A stretch of DNA of 64,000 bases, taken from positions 186,001 through 250,000 of the forward strand of contig NZ_OBDO01000008.1 of NCBI RefSeq assembly GCF_900215145.1, given 5' to 3'. How positions within the stretch are numbered: position 1 is the stretch's first letter; the number at the start of each line of letters is the position of its first letter. This DNA is from Geodermatophilus sabuli. Lineage in GTDB: Bacteria > Actinomycetota > Actinomycetes > Mycobacteriales > Geodermatophilaceae. The position numbers and the translations under genes were made by a program. The notes below the pieces were generated by a model, which did not search any database, was not told where the DNA came from, and saw nothing but the letters and a program-made list of their open reading frames with translations. Shown here one piece after another: positions 8,628 through 17,041 of this stretch.

Positions 8628-9440
8628 TCAGGGGCGGCGCCAGTCGTCGGTGGTCATGTGGGAGCCGGCCATCGGGCCCATCTGCAGCATCCCGCCGTCC
8701 ACCGCCCAGGACGCGCCGGTGACGTACCCCGCCGCCGGGGAGGCGAGGAAGGCGACGACCGCGGCGACCTCCCGCGCGTCGCCCGGCCGGCGCAGGGGGA
8801 CGCCGGGCCGCTCGTGCCCCGGTGCGGTGGGGTCCTCGTCCTCCTGGCCGGTCATCGGGGTGGCGATCTCCCCGGGGGCGACGGCGTTGACGGTGATGCC
8901 GTGCTCGGCCAGCTCGATCGCGGCGACCCGGGTGAGCAGGCCGAGGCCGCCCTTGGCCGCGCAGTAGGCGGCTGCCCCCACCCGGGGCTGGTGTTCGTGG
9001 ACGCTGGTGATGTTGACGATCCGCCCCCCGCGACCGGCCGCGACCATGCGGCGTGCGGCGCGCTGCAGGCAGAGGAACGAGCCGTCGAGGTCGGTGGCCA
9101 GCACCTCGCGCCAGGTCGCGAAATCGGTGTCGAGGATCGCGCTCATGTGGCCGGTGCCGGCGTCGTTGACCAGGACGTCGACCCCGCCGAGGGCGTCGGC
9201 CAGCTCGTCGACGACGTCGGCGGCGGCGGGGAGGCGGGTGAGGTCGAGGTGCCGCACCTCCGCGCGCCGGCCCAGGGTCCGGACCTCCTCGGCGGTGGCC
9301 TCGGCCGCGGCCTGCTCGCGGTACCAGGTGATGCCGAGGTCGCAGCCGGCCTCGGCGAGTGCGACGGCGGTCGCGCGGCCGATGCCCGACTCCGACCCGG
9401 TGACGATGGCGACCCGGGACCCGTCCGCGCGCTCGGTCAT
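8628..9440 (-). CDS. short-chain dehydrogenase/reductase
   Basis: A 270-residue SDR with TGSESGIG (cofactor loop), NDAGTGH (NAG-type motif), NITSVHEHQ and YCAAKGGL (catalytic Tyr-x-x-x-Lys), and a C-terminal VTGASWAVDGGML. This is the layout of 3-ketoacyl-ACP-reductase-like or glucose-dehydrogenase-like SDRs. The start ATG at 9438-9440 begins MTERADG. It is transcribed alone, divergent from the DHFR-like gene about 245 bases away. Substrate unknown. Confidence 0.88.
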   Translation of the reverse strand: MTERADGSRVAIVTGSESGIGRATAVALAEAGCDLGITWYREQAAAEATAEEVRTLGRRAEVRHLDLTRLPAAADVVDELADALGGVDVLVNDAGTGHMSAILDTDFATWREVLATDLDGSFLCLQRAARRMVAAGRGGRIVNITSVHEHQPRVGAAAYCAAKGGLGLLTRVAAIELAEHGITVNAVAPGEIATPMTGQEDEDPTAPGHERPGVPLRRPGDAREVAAVVAFLASPAAGYVTGASWAVDGGMLQMGPMAGSHMTTDDWRRP

Positions 9441-9685
9441 GCCAGTCAGGCTAGGAAGGGTCGGCGCCCGCCGCAGGCCGGCAGCGGCACCCGCCACCGG
9501 TCGGTCTCGTGAACGCCACGACAGGCGTCGCGAGGACGCTGACCGCGGGGCGGGGTGGGGTGGTGACCGGTGCACCAGGCGAGCGGTCGACGAGGACGGA
9601 ACCGGGTGCCGTCGCAGCGATGAGTTCGCCGGGTGCCCGCAGGTCTACCTCCCGACCGGGACGACCGACTCATCGGGAGCAGGAC

Positions 9686-10330
9686 ATGGGCCTCATCCAC
9701 ATCGAGCTGTTCGCCACCCTCGACCTCGTCGGGCAGGCGCCCGGCGGCCCCGACGAGGACCCGGAGGGGTTCACGTTCGGCGGGTGGCAGGCGCCCCTGC
9801 TGGACGAGGTCACCGGGGCGCAGATCGGTGCCGCGTACGAGGGCACGGACGCCCTCCTGCTCGGCCGGCGGACGTACGACATCTTCGCCGCCTACTGGCC
9901 GCACCAGGAGGGCGGCGAGGACGACGAGATCGCCACGCTCTTCAACAGCGTCCCGAAGTACGTGGCCTCCCGCGGCAGACCCGACCTCTCGTGGGCCGAG
10001 TCCACGCAGCTCGGCCCGGACCTGGCCGGCGCGGTCCGGGAGATCCGGGACCGGCACGAGCACGTGAAGGTCGTCGGGAGCCTGGGCCTGGTGCAGACCC
10101 TCCTGCGCGAGAAGCTCTTCGACCGCCTGGACCTCTGGGTGCACCCGGTCGTGCTCGGCGTCGGGAAGAAGGTGTTCGACGGTGGCGCGGTGCCCACGAA
10201 CGTCACGCTGCTCGAGCCGCCGGTAGCCGGTCCGAAGGGCACCGTGTACCTGCGCTACGGGCTCGCTGACGGCACGCCCCGGACGGGCGACATGGGCGCT
10301 CCCGACCGCGGCGCCGGTCACGACGGCTGA
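9686..10330 (+). CDS. dihydrofolate reductase family protein (RibD C-terminal-like)
   Basis: 214 residues with a RibD_C/DHFR-like fold: an N-terminal FATLDLVGQAPGGPDED, the central LLLGRRTYDIFAAYW, then VVGSLGLVQTLL and WVHPVVLGVGKKVFD. These proteins are usually annotated as NADPH-dependent reductases of unknown substrate and are not the housekeeping DHFR. GAGCAGGA just before the ATG serves as the ribosome site. The last ~20 residues extend beyond the domain and are probably disordered. Confidence 0.85.
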   Translation: MGLIHIELFATLDLVGQAPGGPDEDPEGFTFGGWQAPLLDEVTGAQIGAAYEGTDALLLGRRTYDIFAAYWPHQEGGEDDEIATLFNSVPKYVASRGRPDLSWAESTQLGPDLAGAVREIRDRHEHVKVVGSLGLVQTLLREKLFDRLDLWVHPVVLGVGKKVFDGGAVPTNVTLLEPPVAGPKGTVYLRYGLADGTPRTGDMGAPDRGAGHDG

Positions 10331-10408
10331 CAGTGAGGATGTAGGCGGACGGGCCCCGGCGGCCGACCACCCAGGTGGGGCGTGCGGGGTGCAGTCAGGC
10401 GAGACGGG

Positions 10409-11623
10409 TCAGGCTGCGGCGGCGTGGAGCGGTGGGCCGAGGAGGATCTCGGTGCCGTCGGGGCGCCAGGTGCGCCATCGCCCGTCGGGTTGGCGTTCGA
10501 CGCGGAAGCCGTGGTGGACCTTGGTGTGGTGCCGCTCGCACAACAGGGCGGAGTTGGCCGGGTTCGTCTCGCCGCCGTTGATCCACTCGAGCAGATGGTG
10601 GGCGTCGCACCAGTGGGTCGGGGCGCCGCAGCCGGTGAAGACGCAGCCGCGGTCGCGGTGCTCCACGGCCCGGCGCAGGTGTGGGGTGACCACCCGTTTG
10701 TCCCGGCCCAGGTCCAGCGGCACGCCCTCGGGGGTCATCACGATCCGGGAGATGCTCGCGTCGCAGGACAGCCAGCGGGCGCGGGCGGCGGAGATCCGCG
10801 CCCCGAAGCCCAGCTCCGCCGCGCCCGGCCCGGGCGCGGGATCGGCCAGGTCGTCGAGGTCGACGCGGACGACCACGTGCGGCTTCACCGTGCGCAGGAT
10901 CGGCAGGCCCCCGGCGGCCAGGGCGTTGTCGCACAGCTGCACCAGGGCATCGCCCAGCTGCTGGGTGCGGGTGCGGATGTCGCCGGCGCCGCGGCCGGCC
11001 TGCACCCGCGACTCCAGGGCCGTGCAGAACTTCTCCCCACCCACGGCGTCGAGCTCGACTCGGGCGGTGAGGCTGCCGTCGGCGTGCCGGGCGATCGTCA
11101 CCGACCGGCCCTCGGTGGGATCGGGTTCGCGCCCGTCGGGGTCCAGGCGGTCCAGGTAGTGCTGCACCACCTGCCGCAGATCGTCGTAGCTGCCGGTGGC
11201 GGCGACCTCGGCGAGCACACCGTCGACCTCCGCGAGCTCCACGCCCTGCGCCGCGGCGGCCGTCAGATGCTCATCCCGCGTGATCGGGGCGATCACCGCG
11301 ACCCGCTCGGCGCTCACCGCACCCTCGGCGCACGCGGCCGCGACCGCCGGCAGCTGCGCCAACACCCGCCCGGCACGCACCACCCGCCCGGCCGCCGCCG
11401 ACGACAGCCGCCCGTGACCCCGCAGCCACGACTGCATCGACTTCAACCCGTCGTACTCCGCGGCCCCGGTCACCTCGCACTCCCGCACCGTGCGGGCGAT
11501 CTCCGCGGCGATCCGGTTCTGCGCGCTCAGCAGGCCACGCAGCCGATCCAGTAACTGCGGAGCCGCCAGTAGCGCCAGCTCGGCGCCGACGAGGGCATCC
11601 AGCTCCACCGCCACGCCGTCCAC
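10409..11623 (-). CDS. DUF222 / HNH endonuclease (13E12-repeat type)
   Basis: A 404-residue protein with an N-terminal DUF222 region (about residues 10-310, including VRECEVTGAAEYDGLKSMQS and GRVVRAGRVLAQLP) and a C-terminal HNH domain (VFTGCGAPTHWCDAHHLLEW, then NSALLCERHHTKVHHG). The CxxC, HH and CxxHH residues form a metal-binding nuclease site. These proteins are multicopy in mycobacteria and Geodermatophilaceae; their role is unknown, and they behave like repetitive or mobile-associated genes. GGAGGT lies a few bases upstream of the ATG at 11623. No terminal repeats or transposase gene are visible around it. Confidence 0.85.
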   Translation of the reverse strand: MDGVAVELDALVGAELALLAAPQLLDRLRGLLSAQNRIAAEIARTVRECEVTGAAEYDGLKSMQSWLRGHGRLSSAAAGRVVRAGRVLAQLPAVAAACAEGAVSAERVAVIAPITRDEHLTAAAAQGVELAEVDGVLAEVAATGSYDDLRQVVQHYLDRLDPDGREPDPTEGRSVTIARHADGSLTARVELDAVGGEKFCTALESRVQAGRGAGDIRTRTQQLGDALVQLCDNALAAGGLPILRTVKPHVVVRVDLDDLADPAPGPGAAELGFGARISAARARWLSCDASISRIVMTPEGVPLDLGRDKRVVTPHLRRAVEHRDRGCVFTGCGAPTHWCDAHHLLEWINGGETNPANSALLCERHHTKVHHGFRVERQPDGRWRTWRPDGTEILLGPPLHAAAA

Positions 11624-11835
11624 GACACCTCCCGCAGCCTTCGATCACCTGTTCGTAGTCTACCGCCACGAGAGGGCTGGAACCACATGAATCCGCAGGT
11701 CAAAGGCTTGTCCACAGGCCCCGGCAGGCGCTTGCGCCGCCGAGGAGAGCCTAGCCAGGCAAGCCGCCACAGGCGGCCGCGCGGTCATCGCGGGACACGA
11801 GACACAACTGGGGCCGGACGCGCACCGCCATCGCT

Positions 11836-11859
11836 GTCCTCACGGCGCACCGTGAGGAC
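11836..11859. terminator. Perfect 10-bp stem hairpin with its right arm repeated
   Basis: GTCCTCACGG (11836-11845), loop CGCA, then CCGTGAGGAC (11850-11859). The right arm occurs again at 11870-11879 because of a tandem duplication, so two alternative hairpins are possible. It may be a terminator for the minus-strand gene at 11986-12168 or a structured operator. There is no T-run. Confidence 0.4.
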
Positions 11860-11885
11860 GGCCGACGCACCGTGAGGACGGCCGA
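11846..11885. repeat. 20-bp tandem repeat, two copies
   Basis: The unit CGCACCGTGAGGACGGCCGA occurs at 11846-11865 and 11866-11885 without mismatch, followed by a partial third start (CGC). The identical copies suggest a recent slippage or duplication event. Confidence 0.8.
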
Positions 11886-11985
11886 CGCGAGGCGAGGACC
11901 GCCCGGCGAGCGTCCCGTCCTCGGTGGGCACGTGTCGCCGCGGGCCCCACGGGAGTGCGCCGACTCCGTCGACGTCGGGTGGGGG

Positions 11986-12168
11986 TCAGGCGGCGGTGGC
12001 GAGGCGCTCGTCGAGCAGCGCATCCACCGACGCGCGGGCTTCCTCGACCAGCCGGGCGTTCTCCGCCGACGGGCAGTGCGCCTCCGCGCTGCGGGCCACG
12101 CCGAGGGCGATGTAGGCGACGGCGATCTCCAGGTCGAGGTCGTCGAGGCTGGTGACGGTGCGGGTCAT
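11986..12168 (-). CDS. Small acidic hypothetical protein (60 aa)
   Basis: A 60-residue protein starting MTRTVTSLDDLDLEIAVAYI and ending LLDERLATAA, rich in Ala, Leu, Asp and Glu and probably all-helical. The ATG at 12166-12168 follows GGGGAGG at good spacing, which is why I accept it. Only 117 bases separate it from the ABC permease stop downstream on the same strand, but no shared role is evident. I do not recognise the family. Confidence 0.55.
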   Translation of the reverse strand: MTRTVTSLDDLDLEIAVAYIALGVARSAEAHCPSAENARLVEEARASVDALLDERLATAA

Positions 12169-12285
12169 GGCGGCCTCCCCGGGACGCTTCCCCGTGCTGG
12201 GACACCTCGCACGCTAGGCCGGGGGTACGACGGTTCCGGGGGTCCGGCCGGCACCCGGAGCGGGCGGCCGACCGGACCCCGGGAC

Positions 12286-13215
12286 TCACGCGGTGCGGCT
12301 CTCCCGGTCGTAGTTGCGGCCGAGGAACGCCGGCACCCGCGCCCAGCGGAACGCGAAGATCATCACCAGCAGGGTGGCCACGTAGGGCACCACGAGCAGC
12401 ACCTGGCTCGGGATGGCCACGTTCCCGACCTCGGCGCGCAGCGCGATGACGTCCATCGCGGCGAAGAACAGCGCGCCGGCGGCGATGAACTGCGGACGCC
12501 ACCCGCCGAAGAAGGTCAGCGCGATGGCCAGCCAGCCGCGGCCGCCGACGATCCCCTCGGTGAAGGTGCCGGTGTAGACCATCGGCAGGTAGGCGCCGGC
12601 GACGGCCATGAGCGCCCCGCCGGCGGTCGCCGTCCAGATCCGTGTGCGGGCGACCGGGATGCCGAGGCTGTCGGCCGCCTTCGGGTTCTCCCCCACCGCC
12701 CGCAGGTCCAGGCCCGCCCGCGTGCGGTACAGGAAGAAGTACAACCCCACGGCGACCAGCGCGGCGAAGTAGACGAGCAGGTTGTTCGAGAACAGCACGG
12801 TGCCGAGCACCGGGATCTCGCTGAGCAGCGGGATCTCCAGCCGCGGCAGCGTCTCGATCAGCGGCTGCGCCCCCGACTGCCCGACCACCACCCGGAACAG
12901 GAGCCCGGCCAGCCCGGTCGCGGCGAAGAACAGCGCCAGGCCGATGACGAACTGGTCCAGTCTCAGGGACGTCGTCGCCCAGCCGAGCACGAGCCCGAAC
13001 ACCGCGCCCACACCGGCGGCGCACAGGATCCCGACCGTGTTGCTGCCGACGCCGTAGCTGACCAGGAAGCCCACCGAGGCGCCCAGCACCATGACGCCCT
13101 CCTGCGACACGCTGAAGACGCCGGCCAGGCCGCCCAGCATCGTGCCCAGCGAGGCGAGCAGGTAGGGCACCGTGGCGATCACGGTGAGCTGCGCCAGGGT
13201 CTCGAACTCCGTCAT
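12286..13215 (-). CDS. ABC transporter permease, BMP-type nucleoside/sugar importer (second permease)
   Basis: A 309-residue polytopic protein of the YufQ/RbsC-like family with about eight to ten membrane segments. Conserved stretches include GVFSVSQEGVMVLGAS near the N-terminus, RAVGENPKAADSLGI (cytoplasmic coupling loop that contacts the ATPase) and GGRGWLAIALTFFGGWRP. It is the last gene of a four-gene importer operon: its ATG overlaps the stop of the first permease by 4 bases (13212-13215). The pair resembles the YufP/YufQ and NupP/NupQ nucleoside permeases; sugar import cannot be excluded. Confidence 0.9.
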   Translation of the reverse strand: MTEFETLAQLTVIATVPYLLASLGTMLGGLAGVFSVSQEGVMVLGASVGFLVSYGVGSNTVGILCAAGVGAVFGLVLGWATTSLRLDQFVIGLALFFAATGLAGLLFRVVVGQSGAQPLIETLPRLEIPLLSEIPVLGTVLFSNNLLVYFAALVAVGLYFFLYRTRAGLDLRAVGENPKAADSLGIPVARTRIWTATAGGALMAVAGAYLPMVYTGTFTEGIVGGRGWLAIALTFFGGWRPQFIAAGALFFAAMDVIALRAEVGNVAIPSQVLLVVPYVATLLVMIFAFRWARVPAFLGRNYDRESRTA

Positions 13216-14300
13216 GCCACGGCCCTCCGCGCGATTCGCCCGGCGATGACGTCGGACAGGAGCAGGAAGATCAGGATCAGCGCCTCGATGATGAGGACCA
13301 TCTCGGCCGGCACCCCGACCGTGCGCTGCATGGAGCTCGCACCGACCTCGAGGATCGAGATCCCGAAGGCCACCACCGGCACCCACAGCGCGTTCCCGCG
13401 GGCGATGAGCCCGACGATGATGCCGAGCAGCAGGTAGTTCGCCTGCATCCCCTCGATCGCCCGGCCGTGCACGCCGGAGACCTCGATCGCCCCGGCCAGC
13501 CCCGCGAGCGCCCCACCGACCACGAGGGCGACCACCGCCACCCGGCCGACGCGGATGCCGTTGATGGCCGCGGCCCGCGGGTTGGTCCCGGCCGCCCGCA
13601 GCTCGAAGCCGGCCGCCGTCCGGCGGGTGACGACGATGCTGGCCAGGCTCACCGCCACCGCCAGCAGGATCCCGGCGTGCACGCCCGGCGGGCCGCCCAG
13701 CACGGGCAGCTCGGCGGACTCCCCCACCGTCTGGGTGGCCGCGACGCCGGCGGCAGGGTCGGCCCACACCTCGGTGGCGGCGTAGTCCAGCACCTGGAAG
13801 GAGACGAAGTTCAGCAGCACCGTGCTGAGGATCTCGTTCACCCCGAACCGGCTCATGAGCAGCGCGGCGATCCCCGCCCACACCAGCCCGGCGAGCACGC
13901 CGGCCAGGAGCACCATCGGCAGCAGCAGGGCCGCCGGCAGGTCGGCGTAGACGATGCCGACGCCCGCCGCGGCGGTGCCGCCGACCAGCAACTGGCCCTC
14001 GCCGCCGATGTTGAACCGGCCCACCGCCAGCGGGATGGTGAACGCCAGCGCGAGCAGGACGACGGTGACCCACTTGGTGAGGGTCTCGGTGAATCCGAAC
14101 GTCGTCTTGAACGACGTGGACAGGATCGTGGTGAAGGCACCGACCGCGTCGTACCCGAGCACCGCCATGACCACCCCGGAGACCAGGAAGGCCAGCACCA
14201 GGGCGAGCACGTAGGGCACCAGGTTCCGCAGCAGCCGCAGGCCGCCGTGCAGCGGGACCGGCGGCGCGTCGGTCTGCACCGGCACGGTGGGGGTGCTCAT
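13212..14300 (-). CDS. ABC transporter permease, BMP-type nucleoside/sugar importer (first permease)
   Basis: A 362-residue membrane protein of the YufP-like family with about ten hydrophobic segments. FNIGGEGQLLVGG and SRFGVNEILSTVLLNFVS are characteristic of the nucleoside branch, and LRAAGTNPRAAAINGIRVGR is the coupling loop. It lies 55 bases after the ATPase gene and overlaps the second permease by 4 bases. With the lipoprotein and the double ATPase it forms a complete importer. Confidence 0.9.
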   Translation of the reverse strand: MSTPTVPVQTDAPPVPLHGGLRLLRNLVPYVLALVLAFLVSGVVMAVLGYDAVGAFTTILSTSFKTTFGFTETLTKWVTVVLLALAFTIPLAVGRFNIGGEGQLLVGGTAAAGVGIVYADLPAALLLPMVLLAGVLAGLVWAGIAALLMSRFGVNEILSTVLLNFVSFQVLDYAATEVWADPAAGVAATQTVGESAELPVLGGPPGVHAGILLAVAVSLASIVVTRRTAAGFELRAAGTNPRAAAINGIRVGRVAVVALVVGGALAGLAGAIEVSGVHGRAIEGMQANYLLLGIIVGLIARGNALWVPVVAFGISILEVGASSMQRTVGVPAEMVLIIEALILIFLLLSDVIAGRIARRAVA

Positions 14301-14355
14301 GCCGGGGTCCCCGCGGAGACGTGGGGTGCCGGCGGAGCGTCATCGTGGGTCGGGT

Positions 14356-15969
14356 TCATGCGTCCTCCCGGACGCCGGCCATCAGCCGGCCCAGTGCGTA
14401 GGCGTCGAAGTCCCCGCGGGCGCGCTCCCCGACCACCTGGCCGGAGTAGAGGACCACCATGCGGTCGGCGAGCAGGCTCAGCTCGTCGAGGTCCTCGGAG
14501 ATGAGCACGACGGCGCAGCCGCGGTCACGGGCCTCCTCGACACGGTCGTAGACGAAGCGGGTGGAGCGCAGGTCCAGCCCGCGGGTGGGGTTCTGCAGCA
14601 CGAGCACCGACGGCTCGCGCTCGAACGCCCGGGCCAGCACCAGCCGCTGGATGTTGCCCCCGGAGAGGTTCGCGGCGGGCGCGTCGGGCCCCGGCGTCCG
14701 GATGGAGTAGCGGTCGATGGTGCGCCGCGCGTGCTCGCGCACCCCGCGCCAGTCGATCAGCCCGGCCCGGCGGAAGGCGCTGCTGCGCTGGGAGCCGAGC
14801 AGCAGGTTGTCGGTGACCGACGCCGCGCCGAGGATGCCGTCACGGTGGCGGTCCTCCGGGACGTAGGCGACACCGGCGGACAGCCACCGCTGCGTCGGCC
14901 GGCCGGCCAGCTCGGTGCCGTCGACGGTCACGCTGCCGGACCGCACCGGGCGGACGCCGGCCAGCGCCTCGGCCAGCTCGACCTGCCCGTTGCCCGCGAC
15001 GCCGGCCACCCCCAGGACCTCCCCCGACCGGACGGCGATCTCCAGGCCGTCGAGCGCCGGCACCCCGTGGTCGTTGTCGACCTCGAGCCCGGAGACGGTC
15101 AGCCGCACCGCAGAGCCGGCAACCGGGTGCTCCGGGGCGTCCGACGCGGCGGCCCCCACCGGGGTGAGGCCGAGCGCGGCGGCGACCTCGGTGGACTGCT
15201 CGGCGGCCAGCTCGCCCACCATGAGGCCGGCCACCCCCGCGGCATCGGTCTCCTCCCGGCGGACCGTGGTGAGCCGCCGTCCGTCGCGCATGACGGAGAT
15301 GCGGTCGCAGATGGCCAGCACCTCGCGCACCTTGTGCGAGATGAACACGACGCTGGTGCCCTCGGCGACGATCTCGCGCAGGGAGGCGAACAGCGCGTCG
15401 ACCTCCTGGGGCGTCAGGTTGGTCGTCGGCTCGTCGAGGACGACGATCCGCGCCCCGCGGTAGAGCACCTTGAGGATCTCCACCCGCTGCCGGGCACCCA
15501 CCGACAGCCGGTCGGTGCGGGCCCGCGGGTCGACGGACAGGCCGAACCGGTCGGAGAGCTCGGCGATCCGCCGGCTCGCGCCGCGCAGCCCGCCGGAGCC
15601 GCCGCTGGTGCCGACGACCACGTTCTCCACGACCGTGTACGCGGGCACCTGGAGCAGGTGCTGGTGCACCATGCCGATGCCCAGGCCGATGGCGTCGCGC
15701 GGCGAGCGGACGTGCACCTCCTGCCCGTCGACCCGGATGGTCCCCGCGTCGGGCCGGTAGAGCCCGTACAGGACGTTCATCAGGGTGGTCTTGCCGGCGC
15801 CGTTGCCGCCGACGAGGCCGTGCACCTCACCGGCGGCCAGCTCGAAGTCGGCGTCGACGAGCGCCTTGACGGCCCCGAAGGACTTGGTCACGCCGCTCAT
15901 CGACAGCGGCACCCGCCCCGCGGGCGCGGATGCCCCGTCCCCGGCCCGCGGCTGCTCCGCCGTCGTCAC
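14356..15969 (-). CDS. ABC transporter ATP-binding protein (duplicated ATPase, BMP-type importer)
   Basis: A 537-residue protein with two ABC ATPase halves. The first (about 25-260) has Walker A GGNGAGKTT, a modified signature LSVGARQR and Walker B IVVLDEPT. The second (about 295-530) has a degenerate Walker A (GVAGNGQ), signature LSGGNIQR and VLQNPTRGLD. One degenerate site is normal for RbsA/YufO-type ATPases. The GTG start at 15967-15969 overlaps the stop of the lipoprotein gene (GTGA), so translation is coupled. It energises the importer with the two downstream permeases. Confidence 0.92.
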   Translation of the reverse strand: MTTAEQPRAGDGASAPAGRVPLSMSGVTKSFGAVKALVDADFELAAGEVHGLVGGNGAGKTTLMNVLYGLYRPDAGTIRVDGQEVHVRSPRDAIGLGIGMVHQHLLQVPAYTVVENVVVGTSGGSGGLRGASRRIAELSDRFGLSVDPRARTDRLSVGARQRVEILKVLYRGARIVVLDEPTTNLTPQEVDALFASLREIVAEGTSVVFISHKVREVLAICDRISVMRDGRRLTTVRREETDAAGVAGLMVGELAAEQSTEVAAALGLTPVGAAASDAPEHPVAGSAVRLTVSGLEVDNDHGVPALDGLEIAVRSGEVLGVAGVAGNGQVELAEALAGVRPVRSGSVTVDGTELAGRPTQRWLSAGVAYVPEDRHRDGILGAASVTDNLLLGSQRSSAFRRAGLIDWRGVREHARRTIDRYSIRTPGPDAPAANLSGGNIQRLVLARAFEREPSVLVLQNPTRGLDLRSTRFVYDRVEEARDRGCAVVLISEDLDELSLLADRMVVLYSGQVVGERARGDFDAYALGRLMAGVREDA

Positions 15970-16997
15970 TCGACCGGGGTGACGTCGCGCTCGACCTCGA
16001 TCTCGCCGCTGCTCAGGCCCGCGATCACCTCGTCGACCTGGTCCACGACCGCCTGGTCGACGCCGACCGGCGGCTGCAGCGAGATGCCCTGCTCGAAGGT
16101 CATGCCCAGGTAGCCGCCGGTCTCGCCGCCCTGCACCTGGCCGAGGATGTCGTCGAGCATGACCGAGAAGTCGTAGAGCACCGAGGTCAGGTAGTGGTCG
16201 GGGGCCAGGTCGGACTTGTCGGTGTACTTGGCGGTGATCCGCACCGCGCCGGCCGGCTCGGCCTTGACCGCCTCGAAGGCGCCGACCATGCCGAGGTTCA
16301 GCGAGCCGAGGACGACGTCGGCGCCGCCGGCGATCAGCTGGCTGGTGAACTGCTGGCCGCGGGTGGGGTCGTTCAGGTCGCCGGTCCACACGGGGGTGAG
16401 CGTCGCGGTGGAGCCGACGTCCTCCAGCGCCTGCTCGACGGCGTGCACCTCGGAGTAGCTGAACGGCAGGGTCGCCCCGCCGAGGTAGGCGATCTGCTGG
16501 CTCTGCGTGGTGGCGGCGGCCAGCACGCCCAGCGGGTAGAAGGCCAGGTGGAAGTTGCGGTCGAGGACCCAGACGTTGTCCGGCACGTCGGCCGGCTCGG
16601 TGTCCTGCTCGGCGATGAAGACGACGTCCGGCGCCTCCTCCGCCACCGCGACCGTGGCGTCGTAGAACTGACTGCCGTGGGTCCAGATGACGGTGTAGCC
16701 GTCGGCGACGTACTCGCGCAGGACCCGCTGCGCGTCCGGCACCGCCACGCTCTCGGAATAGGTGGTCTCCGCGCCGTACTCCGCCTCGGCCGCCTCCAGC
16801 GCCTGCAGGCCCAGGAAAGTGTAGTCGGCGTCGGTGGTCGTGCCGGAGAAGACCGCGGCGACCCGCGGGGCCTCGCCGTCCGCGGCGCCTCCGCCCCCGC
16901 CACCCCCACCTCCGCTGTCCCCGCCACAGGCGGTGGCGGTCAGGAGCAGGGCGGAGCACAGGGCGGTGGAGCGGAGCAGCACGCGGGCGGATCGCAT
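15966..16997 (-). CDS. BMP family substrate-binding lipoprotein
   Basis: A 343-residue lipoprotein. The signal peptide MRSARVLLRSTALCSALLL ends at a lipobox (TATAC) followed by a Gly-rich linker with nine consecutive Gly. The mature domain matches the Bmp/Med/PnrA family: APRVAAVFSGTTTDADYTF, YVADGYTVIWTHGSQF and GGADVVLGSLNLGMVGAF. Members bind purine nucleosides or related ligands outside the membrane. It is the promoter-proximal gene of the importer operon and overlaps the ATPase gene by 4 bases. The WYL regulator gene ends 44 bases upstream on the same strand. Confidence 0.9.
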   Translation of the reverse strand: MRSARVLLRSTALCSALLLTATACGGDSGGGGGGGGGAADGEAPRVAAVFSGTTTDADYTFLGLQALEAAEAEYGAETTYSESVAVPDAQRVLREYVADGYTVIWTHGSQFYDATVAVAEEAPDVVFIAEQDTEPADVPDNVWVLDRNFHLAFYPLGVLAAATTQSQQIAYLGGATLPFSYSEVHAVEQALEDVGSTATLTPVWTGDLNDPTRGQQFTSQLIAGGADVVLGSLNLGMVGAFEAVKAEPAGAVRITAKYTDKSDLAPDHYLTSVLYDFSVMLDDILGQVQGGETGGYLGMTFEQGISLQPPVGVDQAVVDQVDEVIAGLSSGEIEVERDVTPVE

Positions 16998-17041
16998 GGA
17001 CGGGCACCATCCTCGGTCGCACGGTCGGATGAGGGAGCCTG

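Larger units (their letters stand above)
11624..11985. other. Intergenic stretch with hairpin and 20-bp tandem repeat, no gene
   Basis: I see no credible coding frame between the nuclease and the next small gene. The stretch holds the nuclease promoter region, a perfect 10-bp stem hairpin at 11836-11859, and two direct copies of a 20-bp unit at 11846-11885. Confidence 0.5.

Noticed and set aside
10409-11623. Intact mobile element around the HNH nuclease
   Set aside because: No terminal inverted repeats, target duplications or second element gene could be found on either side.
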